In this document: positions 5,666-12,573 of the stretch, in pieces | Position numbering within the stretch: the first letter of the stretch is position 1 | Layout: each line of letters begins with the position of its first letter | DNA from: Firmicutes bacterium ZCTH02-B6 | GTDB taxonomy: Bacteria; Bacillota; Limnochordia; Limnochordales; ZCTH02-B6 | Direction: 5' to 3' | DNA: 13,801 nt | Assembly (NCBI GenBank): GCA_002159155.1 | Contig: LZRQ01000087.1 | Span: 1-13,801 of the forward strand | Program-made: the position numbers and the translations under genes | Notes under the pieces: model-generated | Seen by the model: the letters and a program-made list of their open reading frames with translations, nothing else | Databases searched by the model: none | What the model was told of the DNA's origin: nothing

Positions 5666-7816
5666 GTGGGGCGAAACCGGAAAATCGCCGCCACATTTTT
5701 GATGTCCCTGGGGCTGTTTAGCCTCCTCAGCCTGCACACCGCCGCTACAGGGGAGGCGGGGCGACATATCGCGGGGTGGCTGCGGGCCGCGAGCGGGCAG
5801 TCGGCCACAGGGATCGGGCTCATTATCATCTGGCTCGGGTGGGCGCTATTCCGCAGGCCGTGGGATGCCGGGGTAGTGCGCCGGCTGGGCGGAGGCCTGC
5901 TCGTTTTGTCCGTGGCCGCCGCGGCGCTGCATCTTGTGCGGCTTGGTTCCTCGGCGTGGCCGGCGGCTTGGAACGTACAGGAGCAGATCCGGCTGCCCAT
6001 GGTCAAGCAGGCAGGTGGCGTGTTGGGCGGCGCCCTCGCCGCGGTCTTGATGCGGGGGTTGGGACCGCTGGGCACGGTGCTGGCCGGTGGCGCCATGCTG
6101 GTGGTGGCCTGGTTGCTCCTATTTGACACCTCCCTGAGTGATTGGTGGTCGCGCGTCGCCGGCGGTGTGGCTGCGCTCCGCGAACGGGTACGGGCTGCAG
6201 GGCGCGCCCGCACCGAGCGGCGCCGGGCGAGGGCGGTGCGGCTCAGCGACGAGTCGGCGGCGGCCCGGGACCCCGTGGTCCCAAAAGCCGAAGCGCCCCG
6301 GCCCACGATCCTCGTGACGCCTGAGGAGGAGCCCGAGGGCGCCCGGTCCAAGCCGCGCCGACGCAGCCAGGAGCAACCTGCGCCCCCGCCCGGAGCGACG
6401 GGTGACTATCAAATGCCGCCGGTGTCCCTTTTAAGCCGGCCACGGCCTGTCAAGCGCCCGCGTCCTGGTGAGGACGAGGACCAGGCTCAGCTGCTCGAGG
6501 AAACGCTGGCCAGCTTTGGCATCCAGGCGCGGGTGGTGAGCGTCAGCCGCGGCCCGGTCGTGACACGCTACGAGGTGCAGCCGCCCCCGGGGATCAAGGT
6601 CAGCCGCATCGTCGGATTGGCCGACGATATCTCGTTGGCGCTCGCCGCCGCCGGGGTGCGGGTCGAGGCGCCGGTGCCGGGCAAGTCGGTCGTTGGCATT
6701 GAGGTGCCGAACCGTGAAACGAGCCCGGTGTATCTGCGGGAGATTCTCGAAAGCGAGGAGTTTCAGCAAGCGCCGTCGCGGCTCACGATTGGTCTGGGCA
6801 AGGACATCGCCGGGAAGCCGTTGATCGCCGACTTGACTAAGATTCTGCACTTGTTGATTGCCGGGGCGACCGGTTCGGGAAAGAGCGTATGTCTCAACGG
6901 CATCATCGCGAGCCTTCTCTTTAAGGCCAGGCCCGATGAGGTCAAACTGATGATGATCGACCCCAAGCGGGTCGAGCTCTCGGTGTATGACGGCATCCCG
7001 CATCTGATCGCCCCGGTCGTCACCGACCCGCGGCAGGCTGCGGGCGCCTTGCGCTGGGCCGTCAAGGAGATGGAGCGCCGGTACCAGCTCTTGTCGGAGA
7101 CCGGCGCCCGCAATATTGACGCCTACAACAAGAGCACCCGGAAGCCGGAAGGGGCCGACCCGTTCTTGCCCTACCTGGTGGTCATTATCGACGAGTTGGC
7201 GGACCTGATGCTGGTAGCGGCGGCGGACGTGGAGGACAGCATCTGTCGGCTGGCCCAGATGGCCCGTGCGGCGGGGATCTACCTAATCATTGCCACCCAG
7301 CGGCCATCGGTGGATGTCATTACAGGTCTGATCAAAGCCAACGTACCGTCGCGCATCGCCTTTGCCGTCAGTTCGCAGGTGGATTCCCGCACGATCTTGG
7401 ACATGGCGGGGGCCGAGCGGCTGCTTGGCAAGGGAGATATGCTGTTTTACCCCATCGGCGCACCCAAGCCGATCCGGGCCCAGGGCGCATGGATTTCCGA
7501 TCAGGAAGTCGAAGCGCTGGCGGACGCCTGGCGAAGCCAGGGCGAACCGCAGTACATTGAAGAGGTGCTGACGACGCCGGCCCAAGGGGCTGGAGTCGAT
7601 GAGGAGATGGACGACGAGTTGTACGAAGATGCCGTACGGCTTGTGCGAGAAGCAGGGCAGGCGTCGGTCTCCATGTTGCAGCGGCGTTTTCGCATCGGGT
7701 ACTCCCGTGCGGCGCGGCTTATCGACATGATGGAGATGCGGGGCGTCGTCGGCCCGTACCAGGGCAGCAAACCTAGGGAGGTGATCGGCGCCGATGGCGG
7801 GCTATCGCAACGGTGA
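5666..7816 (+). CDS. spoIIIE: SpoIIIE/FtsK-family DNA translocase
   Basis: Septum-located hexameric ATP-driven DNA pump; in spore formers SpoIIIE moves the chromosome into the forespore. The 716 aa protein has an N-terminal membrane domain with about four hydrophobic segments (around residues 8-25, 46-62, 72-91 and 110-150), a charged Pro/Arg-rich linker (to about 280), then the motor: alpha/beta domain (LLEETLASFGIQARVV, GPVVTRYEVQPPPGIKVSRI), Walker A GATGSGKS (residues 400-407), Walker B VVIIDELADL (Asp509) and IATQRPSVDVITGLIKAN. A gamma winged-helix domain at about 650-710 (QASVSMLQRRFRIGYSRA, then GVVGP) should read oriented DNA signals. The GTG at 5666 was chosen because GGGAGG (5651-5656) precedes it by nine bases; the frame is open to 5486, but that part overlaps pgeF. 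Only one member is visible here, so it may serve division and sporulation both. Its end overlaps hslO by 23 bp. Confidence 0.95.
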   Translation: MGRNRKIAATFLMSLGLFSLLSLHTAATGEAGRHIAGWLRAASGQSATGIGLIIIWLGWALFRRPWDAGVVRRLGGGLLVLSVAAAALHLVRLGSSAWPAAWNVQEQIRLPMVKQAGGVLGGALAAVLMRGLGPLGTVLAGGAMLVVAWLLLFDTSLSDWWSRVAGGVAALRERVRAAGRARTERRRARAVRLSDESAAARDPVVPKAEAPRPTILVTPEEEPEGARSKPRRRSQEQPAPPPGATGDYQMPPVSLLSRPRPVKRPRPGEDEDQAQLLEETLASFGIQARVVSVSRGPVVTRYEVQPPPGIKVSRIVGLADDISLALAAAGVRVEAPVPGKSVVGIEVPNRETSPVYLREILESEEFQQAPSRLTIGLGKDIAGKPLIADLTKILHLLIAGATGSGKSVCLNGIIASLLFKARPDEVKLMMIDPKRVELSVYDGIPHLIAPVVTDPRQAAGALRWAVKEMERRYQLLSETGARNIDAYNKSTRKPEGADPFLPYLVVIIDELADLMLVAAADVEDSICRLAQMARAAGIYLIIATQRPSVDVITGLIKANVPSRIAFAVSSQVDSRTILDMAGAERLLGKGDMLFYPIGAPKPIRAQGAWISDQEVEALADAWRSQGEPQYIEEVLTTPAQGAGVDEEMDDELYEDAVRLVREAGQASVSMLQRRFRIGYSRAARLIDMMEMRGVVGPYQGSKPREVIGADGGLSQR

Positions 7817-8705
7817 CCTAGGAGACCACCTCGTTCAGGCGCTGCTGGCCGATGGACAAGTGCGGGCGTTGGCCGCGGTTACGACCCGCACCGTCGAGGA
7901 AGCACGCTGGAGGCATGATCTGTATCCGACGGCCGCGGCGGCCCTCGGCCGGACGCTGACGGTGACCGCTTTCCTCGGCGCGATGCTCAAGGCGCCACAG
8001 AAGGTGTTTGTGGAGATCGTATGCGACGGTCCCATCAAATCGCTGCACACCCAGGCGGATGCCGAAGGACGGGTGCGAGGATATGTGGGCAATCCCCACG
8101 TGGACCTGCCGGCCAACGCCAAGGGCAAGCTGGATGTAGCCGGGGCCGTTGGCAACGGTAAGCTATACGTCATCCGGGACCCGGGGCTCCGCGAGCCTTA
8201 CCGCGGCTTTGTGCCCCTGGTGAGCGGAGAGATCGGCGAGGATTTTGCCCACTACTTTTTGCGGTCCGAACAGACCCCTTCCGTAGTCGCCGTCGGGGTG
8301 CTGGTGCAGCCGGACCATCGGGTGCGGGCGGCCGGCGGACTGCTGCTGCAGGTCATGCCGGGCGCCAGCGACGCCGTCATTTCCATCCTCGAGCGGCGGG
8401 CCCGCGAGCTCCCGCCCATCTCCTCGGCCGTTGATCAGGGGAAAGACGCAGAAGGGCTATTGTCTATGGTGGCCGGGGAGCTGGATGTGCGGGTGTTGCG
8501 GCGCCTGCCGGTGCAGTTCAAATGCAGTTGTTCCAAGGAGCGGTTTGAACGCGCGCTTATCGCATTGGGTGAGGAGGAGCTGCGGGATATGCTGGAAACC
8601 GACGGCTCCGCCGAACTGGTCTGCCATTTCTGCTCCGAGGTCTACCGCTTTGACGCGAAGGAGCTCTCGGCCCTCCTCAAGGCGGCGGCTCACCGGCAGC
8701 AGTAA
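7794..8705 (+). CDS. hslO: Hsp33 redox-regulated chaperonin
   Basis: Cytoplasmic holdase chaperone that unfolds and becomes active when its zinc cysteines are oxidised. At 303 aa it has the normal family length. The N-terminal domain contains ARWRHDLYPTAAAALGRTL and the core GRVRGYVGNPHVDLP, with GEIGEDFAHYFLRSEQTPS as the strongest signature. The C-terminal redox switch is complete: Cys244-x-Cys246 (FKCSCS) and Cys277-xx-Cys280 (CHFC), 30 residues apart. The ATG at 7794 follows AGGGAGGTGAT (7775-7785) and overlaps the end of the translocase gene by 23 bp, implying co-translation. No heat or oxidative-stress promoter is visible in front, so it is probably expressed from the upstream operon. 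Confidence 0.96.
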   Translation: MAGYRNGDLGDHLVQALLADGQVRALAAVTTRTVEEARWRHDLYPTAAAALGRTLTVTAFLGAMLKAPQKVFVEIVCDGPIKSLHTQADAEGRVRGYVGNPHVDLPANAKGKLDVAGAVGNGKLYVIRDPGLREPYRGFVPLVSGEIGEDFAHYFLRSEQTPSVVAVGVLVQPDHRVRAAGGLLLQVMPGASDAVISILERRARELPPISSAVDQGKDAEGLLSMVAGELDVRVLRRLPVQFKCSCSKERFERALIALGEEELRDMLETDGSAELVCHFCSEVYRFDAKELSALLKAAAHRQQ

Positions 8706-8723
8706 CAGGGGAGGTTTGCCAGT

Positions 8724-11492
8724 GTGGCGACCGCCCGGCGGGTCGTGTGGATTGTTGTCGGATTGGTCGTGCTCCTATCGGGCCTGATCGCCGTCTCGGC
8801 GCATCTGGTCACCGATTGGTGGTGGTTTCAGGAGCTGGGGCATGGCGGCCTCTTTATCCGCCTGCTGGCGTGGCCGTGGGTGGTGCGTCTGGGGGCCGCT
8901 GTCCTGTTTGCTGCCCTGATCTATGTCAACCTGAGCCTGACGCGACAGGCGCTGGCGCGGGCCATGTTTCGCTTTCAAGGTCGTGCGCCGGTCGTTCTGA
9001 GTTGGCGGCTCATGAGGCGGGTGCTGTTGTTTGGCAGCGCCGTGCTGGGGCTTTTGTCCGCCGAGGCGCTGGCGCAGAACTGGCTTCTGATCGCCCGCTT
9101 TTGGCACCGCACTTCCTTTGGGGTGGCCGACCCGCTGTTCGGGCGGGACATAGGCTTCTACGTCTTCGAAGCACCCTTTTACCGCTTGGTCAACGGGTCG
9201 CTGGCAGGCATTCTCTTCGTTACAACGCTGTCGGTCCTTCTTGTGTATTTGGTGGCGCGCACCGTCGAGCGGCGGGGGCGCGAAGTCTTTCTCGATGAGG
9301 GCCCGCGCCGGCACCTGCTGGCGCTTGTGGCAGGGATGGTGCTTCTTAAGGCGTTGGACTACCGCCTGCGCCTTTATAACGTCCTGTTTTCGACAACGAG
9401 CGACGTCATCTATGGTGCTACATACACCGATTGGCACGCCCGTGTTTTGGCCTGGCGGGTGCTCTTTGTCGCCGCCCTCGCTTTCGCCGCCACGCTGCTG
9501 GCTTCGTGGAAGCGCATGCAGTGGCGCTGGCTCGCCGGCGTGGGCGCGGCGTGGGTCGCTGCGGCAGTGCTGCTCGGACAAGTTTACCCTGCGGCATTGC
9601 AGCGGTTCATCGTGGAACCCAACGAACTGGAGCGGGAGCAGCCCTTTATCGAACATCACCTGGCCTTCACCCGCCTGGCGTACGGCCTTGACGCGATCGA
9701 GAAGCGGCCGTTTGTGGTCGACAACCATTTGACCTGGCAACGACTGGCGGACTACCCCCACATTGTGGAAAACGCCCGCCTGTGGGATTGGCGTCCACTG
9801 GCCCGCAGCTACGCCCAACTGCAGTCGATTCGCTTTTACTACACCTTTCCCGATGTAGACGTGGATCGCTATGTCATAGACGGGCGGCTGCGGCAGGTAA
9901 TGCTTGCCGTGCGGGAACTGGACCTGAGCCAGATTCCCAACCGTACCTGGGTCAACCAGCACCTGCAGTACACCCACGGCTACGGGCTTGTGATGAGCCC
10001 AGTGGCCGAGGTGACGCCCCAGGGACTTCCCCGGTTTCTCCTAGCGGACATCCCGCCCCGGCCGCGCGACGCGGACTTGGTCGTGGAGCGGCCTGAGATC
10101 TATTACGGTGAGCTGACCGACCAGTACGTGGTGGTCGGGACGCGTACCCCCGATTTCGAGTTCAGCTATCCGTCGGGTGACGACAACGTGCGCACCACGT
10201 ACCGGGGCACTGGCGGGGTGCCTTTGAGTTCCATTTTCCGCCGGGCGGCATTCGCGGCCCGTTTTCAGACGGTCAACTTGCTTTTGTCGGACGAGATCAC
10301 CAGCTCGACGCGCATCCTGTTTCGCCGCAACGTCATGGAGCGGCTGCAGACGCTCGCACCCTTCCTTCGCTTTGATAGCGATCCGTATGCGGTGCTGGCC
10401 GACGGCCGGCTGTTTTGGATCGTCGATGCCTACACAACGGCGTCGGGCTTCCCCTACGCCATGCCCCATCCTCGCTGGCAAGCCAACTATGTGCGCAACG
10501 CGGTCAAGGCCGTGGTGGACGCTTACAACGGCACCGTGCACTTCTACGTCTTCGACCCCGGGGATCCGCTGATCCGGGTCTATACGGGTCTGTTTCCCGG
10601 ACTTTTTGAGCCGGCGGAGGCGATGCCCGAGTCCCTGCGGGCCCATGTACGCTATCCGGAAGACCTGTTCCAGCTGCAAGCCGAAGTGCTGGCCCTGTAC
10701 CACATGGACAACCCGACGGTGTTTTACAACCGTGAAGACGTCTGGCGCCCGGCCCGGGAGGTGTTTAGCAGCGACGCCTCCGGCCAGACGCGGGAGCAGG
10801 TGATGAGCCCGTATTACGCCATCGTCCAGCTGCCAGACCGCGGTGAGCCCGAAATGGTCCTCATGCTGCCCTTTACGCCCACCGAACGCAACAACATGAT
10901 CGCGTGGTTCGCGGCCCGGATGGACGGCGATGACTATGGGCGGCTGCTGTTGTATGAGTTCCCCAAGGATGTCCTGATCTACGGGCCCATGCAGATCGAA
11001 GCCCGCATCGACCAGCATCCTGACATCTCGCAATTGTTGACCTTATGGGCGCAGCGGGGGTCCCAGGTCATTCGCGGCAATATGCTCGTGTTGCCGATCG
11101 AACAGAGCCTATTGTATCTCAAACCGATCTACCTCCAAGCGGAAACCGGGGACTTACCGGAGTTGGTGCGGGTCATCGTGGCTTTTGGCGACCAAATCGC
11201 CATGCACCAGACGCTGGCGGGAGCGCTCCAGGCTGTGTTGCCCGGCGGAACGGTAGCGTCCCAGGGTACTTCGTTGGCGGGGTTCCCGCCGGGCACGGAG
11301 GTAACTCCGGAATCACCGCAACCCGGAGGCGTCGCCGGTGCGGCGGCCGCTGCGCAGCAAGCGCTAGCAAGCGAAGCGCTGCGCCTTTATGAGGAAGCCC
11401 GCGCTCGCCTGGCTCAAGGCGACTGGGCGGGGTACGGTGCGGCGCTTGAGCAGCTGGAGCTCATCTTGCGGCAGCTGGCAGCTGAGCCCTGA
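8724..11492 (+). CDS. UPF0182 family (COG1615) large membrane protein of unknown function
   Basis: The 922 aa protein fits the UPF0182 family found in Actinobacteria, Cyanobacteria and Clostridia, with no assigned function. The N-terminal third carries about seven hydrophobic helices (for example VVWIVVGLVVLLSGLIAVSA, LGAAVLFAALIYVNLSL, VLLFGSAVLGLLSAEALAQN, LFVTTLSVLLVYLVA, VLFVAALAFAATLLASW, AAWVAAAVLLGQVYPAAL). A long, probably extracytoplasmic region follows, with family blocks VEPNELEREQPFIEHHLAFT, TWVNQHLQYTHGYGLVMSPV, RPEIYYGELTDQYVVV, YPEDLFQLQAEVLALYHMDN followed by PTVFYN, and QPVIYLKPIY-like text (SLLYLKPIYLQAE). The tail is Ala/Gln-rich with a predicted coiled coil (about residues 870-920). 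The GTG at 8724 has GGGGAGG (8708-8714) nine bases upstream. It follows hslO by 18 bp. Confidence 0.92.
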   Translation: MATARRVVWIVVGLVVLLSGLIAVSAHLVTDWWWFQELGHGGLFIRLLAWPWVVRLGAAVLFAALIYVNLSLTRQALARAMFRFQGRAPVVLSWRLMRRVLLFGSAVLGLLSAEALAQNWLLIARFWHRTSFGVADPLFGRDIGFYVFEAPFYRLVNGSLAGILFVTTLSVLLVYLVARTVERRGREVFLDEGPRRHLLALVAGMVLLKALDYRLRLYNVLFSTTSDVIYGATYTDWHARVLAWRVLFVAALAFAATLLASWKRMQWRWLAGVGAAWVAAAVLLGQVYPAALQRFIVEPNELEREQPFIEHHLAFTRLAYGLDAIEKRPFVVDNHLTWQRLADYPHIVENARLWDWRPLARSYAQLQSIRFYYTFPDVDVDRYVIDGRLRQVMLAVRELDLSQIPNRTWVNQHLQYTHGYGLVMSPVAEVTPQGLPRFLLADIPPRPRDADLVVERPEIYYGELTDQYVVVGTRTPDFEFSYPSGDDNVRTTYRGTGGVPLSSIFRRAAFAARFQTVNLLLSDEITSSTRILFRRNVMERLQTLAPFLRFDSDPYAVLADGRLFWIVDAYTTASGFPYAMPHPRWQANYVRNAVKAVVDAYNGTVHFYVFDPGDPLIRVYTGLFPGLFEPAEAMPESLRAHVRYPEDLFQLQAEVLALYHMDNPTVFYNREDVWRPAREVFSSDASGQTREQVMSPYYAIVQLPDRGEPEMVLMLPFTPTERNNMIAWFAARMDGDDYGRLLLYEFPKDVLIYGPMQIEARIDQHPDISQLLTLWAQRGSQVIRGNMLVLPIEQSLLYLKPIYLQAETGDLPELVRVIVAFGDQIAMHQTLAGALQAVLPGGTVASQGTSLAGFPPGTEVTPESPQPGGVAGAAAAAQQALASEALRLYEEARARLAQGDWAGYGAALEQLELILRQLAAEP

Positions 11493-11505
11493 CGGGAGGA
11501 GGCTT

Positions 11506-11534
11506 GGCATAGGCCATTCCCCTTGGGAATATAG
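11506..11534 (+). promoter_or_regulatory. Candidate sporulation promoter with small palindrome before spoIIP-like gene
   Basis: GGCATA (11506-11511) resembles a GYATA-type -35 used by forespore/mother-cell sigma factors, and AATATAG (11528-11534) after 16 bp could be a -10. The match to any single sigma consensus is only partial. Inside it lies a perfect 6 bp inverted repeat, ATTCCC (11516-11521) and GGGAAT (11525-11530) with a 3-base loop, which could be an operator or a short hairpin. It lacks a T-run, so it is not a terminator for the upstream gene. Confidence 0.25.
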
Positions 11535-11558
11535 ATCGTCCCGAAAGGGGAGATGGCC

Positions 11559-12461
11559 GTGTCACGCTGGAACAGAGGCAGACTGCCGCGCTTGTCAAAG
11601 GCTGCGTCGTCCAATGGGCCGAGCCTGCTTTTCATTCTGGTCGCGCTGATCGCCGTCGCGGTGGCCGGGGCGCGCCTTCTAGGCTTCGGCCCCGGGCTAG
11701 GCGCCCAGACGGTACAAACCCGCATCGCCCCGCCTAGCTCCCAGGGGACTGGTCCGCTGTCCCAGGCGCCATCCACCGCATCGGGGTCGCAACCTCCTCA
11801 GACCCCACAGACCGCGCCCGGTTCCCCGCAGGCGCCGACGCAAGGGACAGCCCGCGCCGCGGTGCTGGTGTACCACTCCCACGGAACGGAAAACTATGGG
11901 CCCGGTGACACCCACGCTGCCCAAGGGCGCCCTGGCCACGTCGTTGAAGTCGGTCAGGCGTTCAGCGAGTCCCTGGAGGCCCGGGGAGTCGCGGCCATCC
12001 ACCACCCACAGGTATACGACCACCCCAGGTGGGCAGAGGCGTTCCAGCGGGCGGGCCAGGCGGTAGCTACCCTTCTCCAGCAGCACGAGGGGGTTCAAGC
12101 CGTCATTGACATCCACCGGGACGCGATCGCAGGCGATGTGGGGCGGGATGTGACCACGGCCCAAATCGGCGGCCGTCCGGTCGCTCGGATCCTGCTAGTG
12201 GTCGGCGACCAGAACAACCCGTACGCCCGCGAGAACGCGGCCTTCGCCGAGGCATTGAAGGCCAAGATGGATGCCCTGTACCCCGGGCTCTCGCGGGGTA
12301 TCCGCATCCAGTCTTCGGACTACAACGGCCGCCTGCACCCCAACTCCGTGCAAGTGTTCATCGGCGATCACCGCTACAACACCGTCGAGGAGGCGACGGA
12401 GGCCGCCCGGTTGTTCGCCCACGTGGTGGCCGAGGTGCTGCGCGAACGGGGCGGCGTTTGA
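11559..12461 (+). CDS. spoIIP: SpoIIP-like septal peptidoglycan hydrolase, divergent
   Basis: SpoIIP, with SpoIID and SpoIIM, degrades septal peptidoglycan during engulfment and acts as amidase/endopeptidase. The 300 aa protein has a basic N terminus, one membrane anchor (SLLFILVALIAVAVAGA, about residues 22-38), a Pro/Gln/Ser/Thr-rich extracytoplasmic linker (about 45-95), then the catalytic domain: VLVYHSHGTENYGP (His106, Glu111), VEVGQAFSESLEARGV, VIDIHRDA (His186), LLVVGDQNNPYARENAAFAE, LYPGLSRGIRI, YNGRLHPNS and NTVEEATEAARLFA. Two His and one Glu expected for metal binding are present. Where relatives have a conserved Glu two residues before the last Gly (L-x-E-V-G-G), this protein has Phe267 (VQVFIGDH), and GDHRYN replaces GGVDN. 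GTG at 11559 is preferred because AAAGGGGAG (11544-11552) abuts the ATG at 11553; the ATG would give 302 aa. It could be a paralogue rather than the main engulfment SpoIIP. Confidence 0.85.
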   Translation: MSRWNRGRLPRLSKAASSNGPSLLFILVALIAVAVAGARLLGFGPGLGAQTVQTRIAPPSSQGTGPLSQAPSTASGSQPPQTPQTAPGSPQAPTQGTARAAVLVYHSHGTENYGPGDTHAAQGRPGHVVEVGQAFSESLEARGVAAIHHPQVYDHPRWAEAFQRAGQAVATLLQQHEGVQAVIDIHRDAIAGDVGRDVTTAQIGGRPVARILLVVGDQNNPYARENAAFAEALKAKMDALYPGLSRGIRIQSSDYNGRLHPNSVQVFIGDHRYNTVEEATEAARLFAHVVAEVLRERGGV

Positions 12462-12508
12462 TGGCAAGGAGATCCGTGCGGCCCGCCGCCCCGGCGCCTG
12501 CCGCGTGG

Positions 12509-12563
12509 CCCCGCCCTGGTTTGTCCCGGGCAGCGTGGCTACCTCGGGCATACTAGGGCGGGG
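12509..12563 (+). promoter_or_regulatory. Inverted repeat that could sequester the helicase ribosome binding site
   Basis: CCCCGCCCT (12509-12517) and AGGGCGGGG (12555-12563) are perfect 9 bp reverse complements with a 37-base loop. The right arm overlaps the Shine-Dalgarno GGGGAGG (12560-12566) of the downstream helicase gene. In RNA the very GC-rich stem would hide part of that site. No T-run follows, so it is not an intrinsic terminator. Chance is possible in DNA this GC-rich. Confidence 0.35.
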
Positions 12564-12573
12564 AGGATCTTGT

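Noticed and set aside
5272..6351. Long minus-strand open frame (359 codons) opposite pgeF and the translocase gene
   Set aside because: The composition is Arg/Ala/Pro/Ser-rich, with no recognisable motif. It is antisense to two clearly conserved genes, a usual artefact of high GC.
8775..9977. 400-codon minus-strand open frame opposite UPF0182
   Set aside because: Antisense shadow of a conserved membrane protein; it is rich in His/Gln/Arg, which are complements of common plus-strand codons, and has no family motif.
10041..11033. 330-codon minus-strand open frame opposite UPF0182
   Set aside because: Same reason: a mirror frame in GC-rich DNA without domain signatures or a ribosome binding site linked to a promoter.
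12461..12556. 31-codon ORF starting ATG inside the spoIIP stop (TGATGG)
   Set aside because: The protein is Ala/Pro/Arg-rich with no motif and no clear ribosome binding site. It covers the inverted-repeat region, so coding is unlikely.
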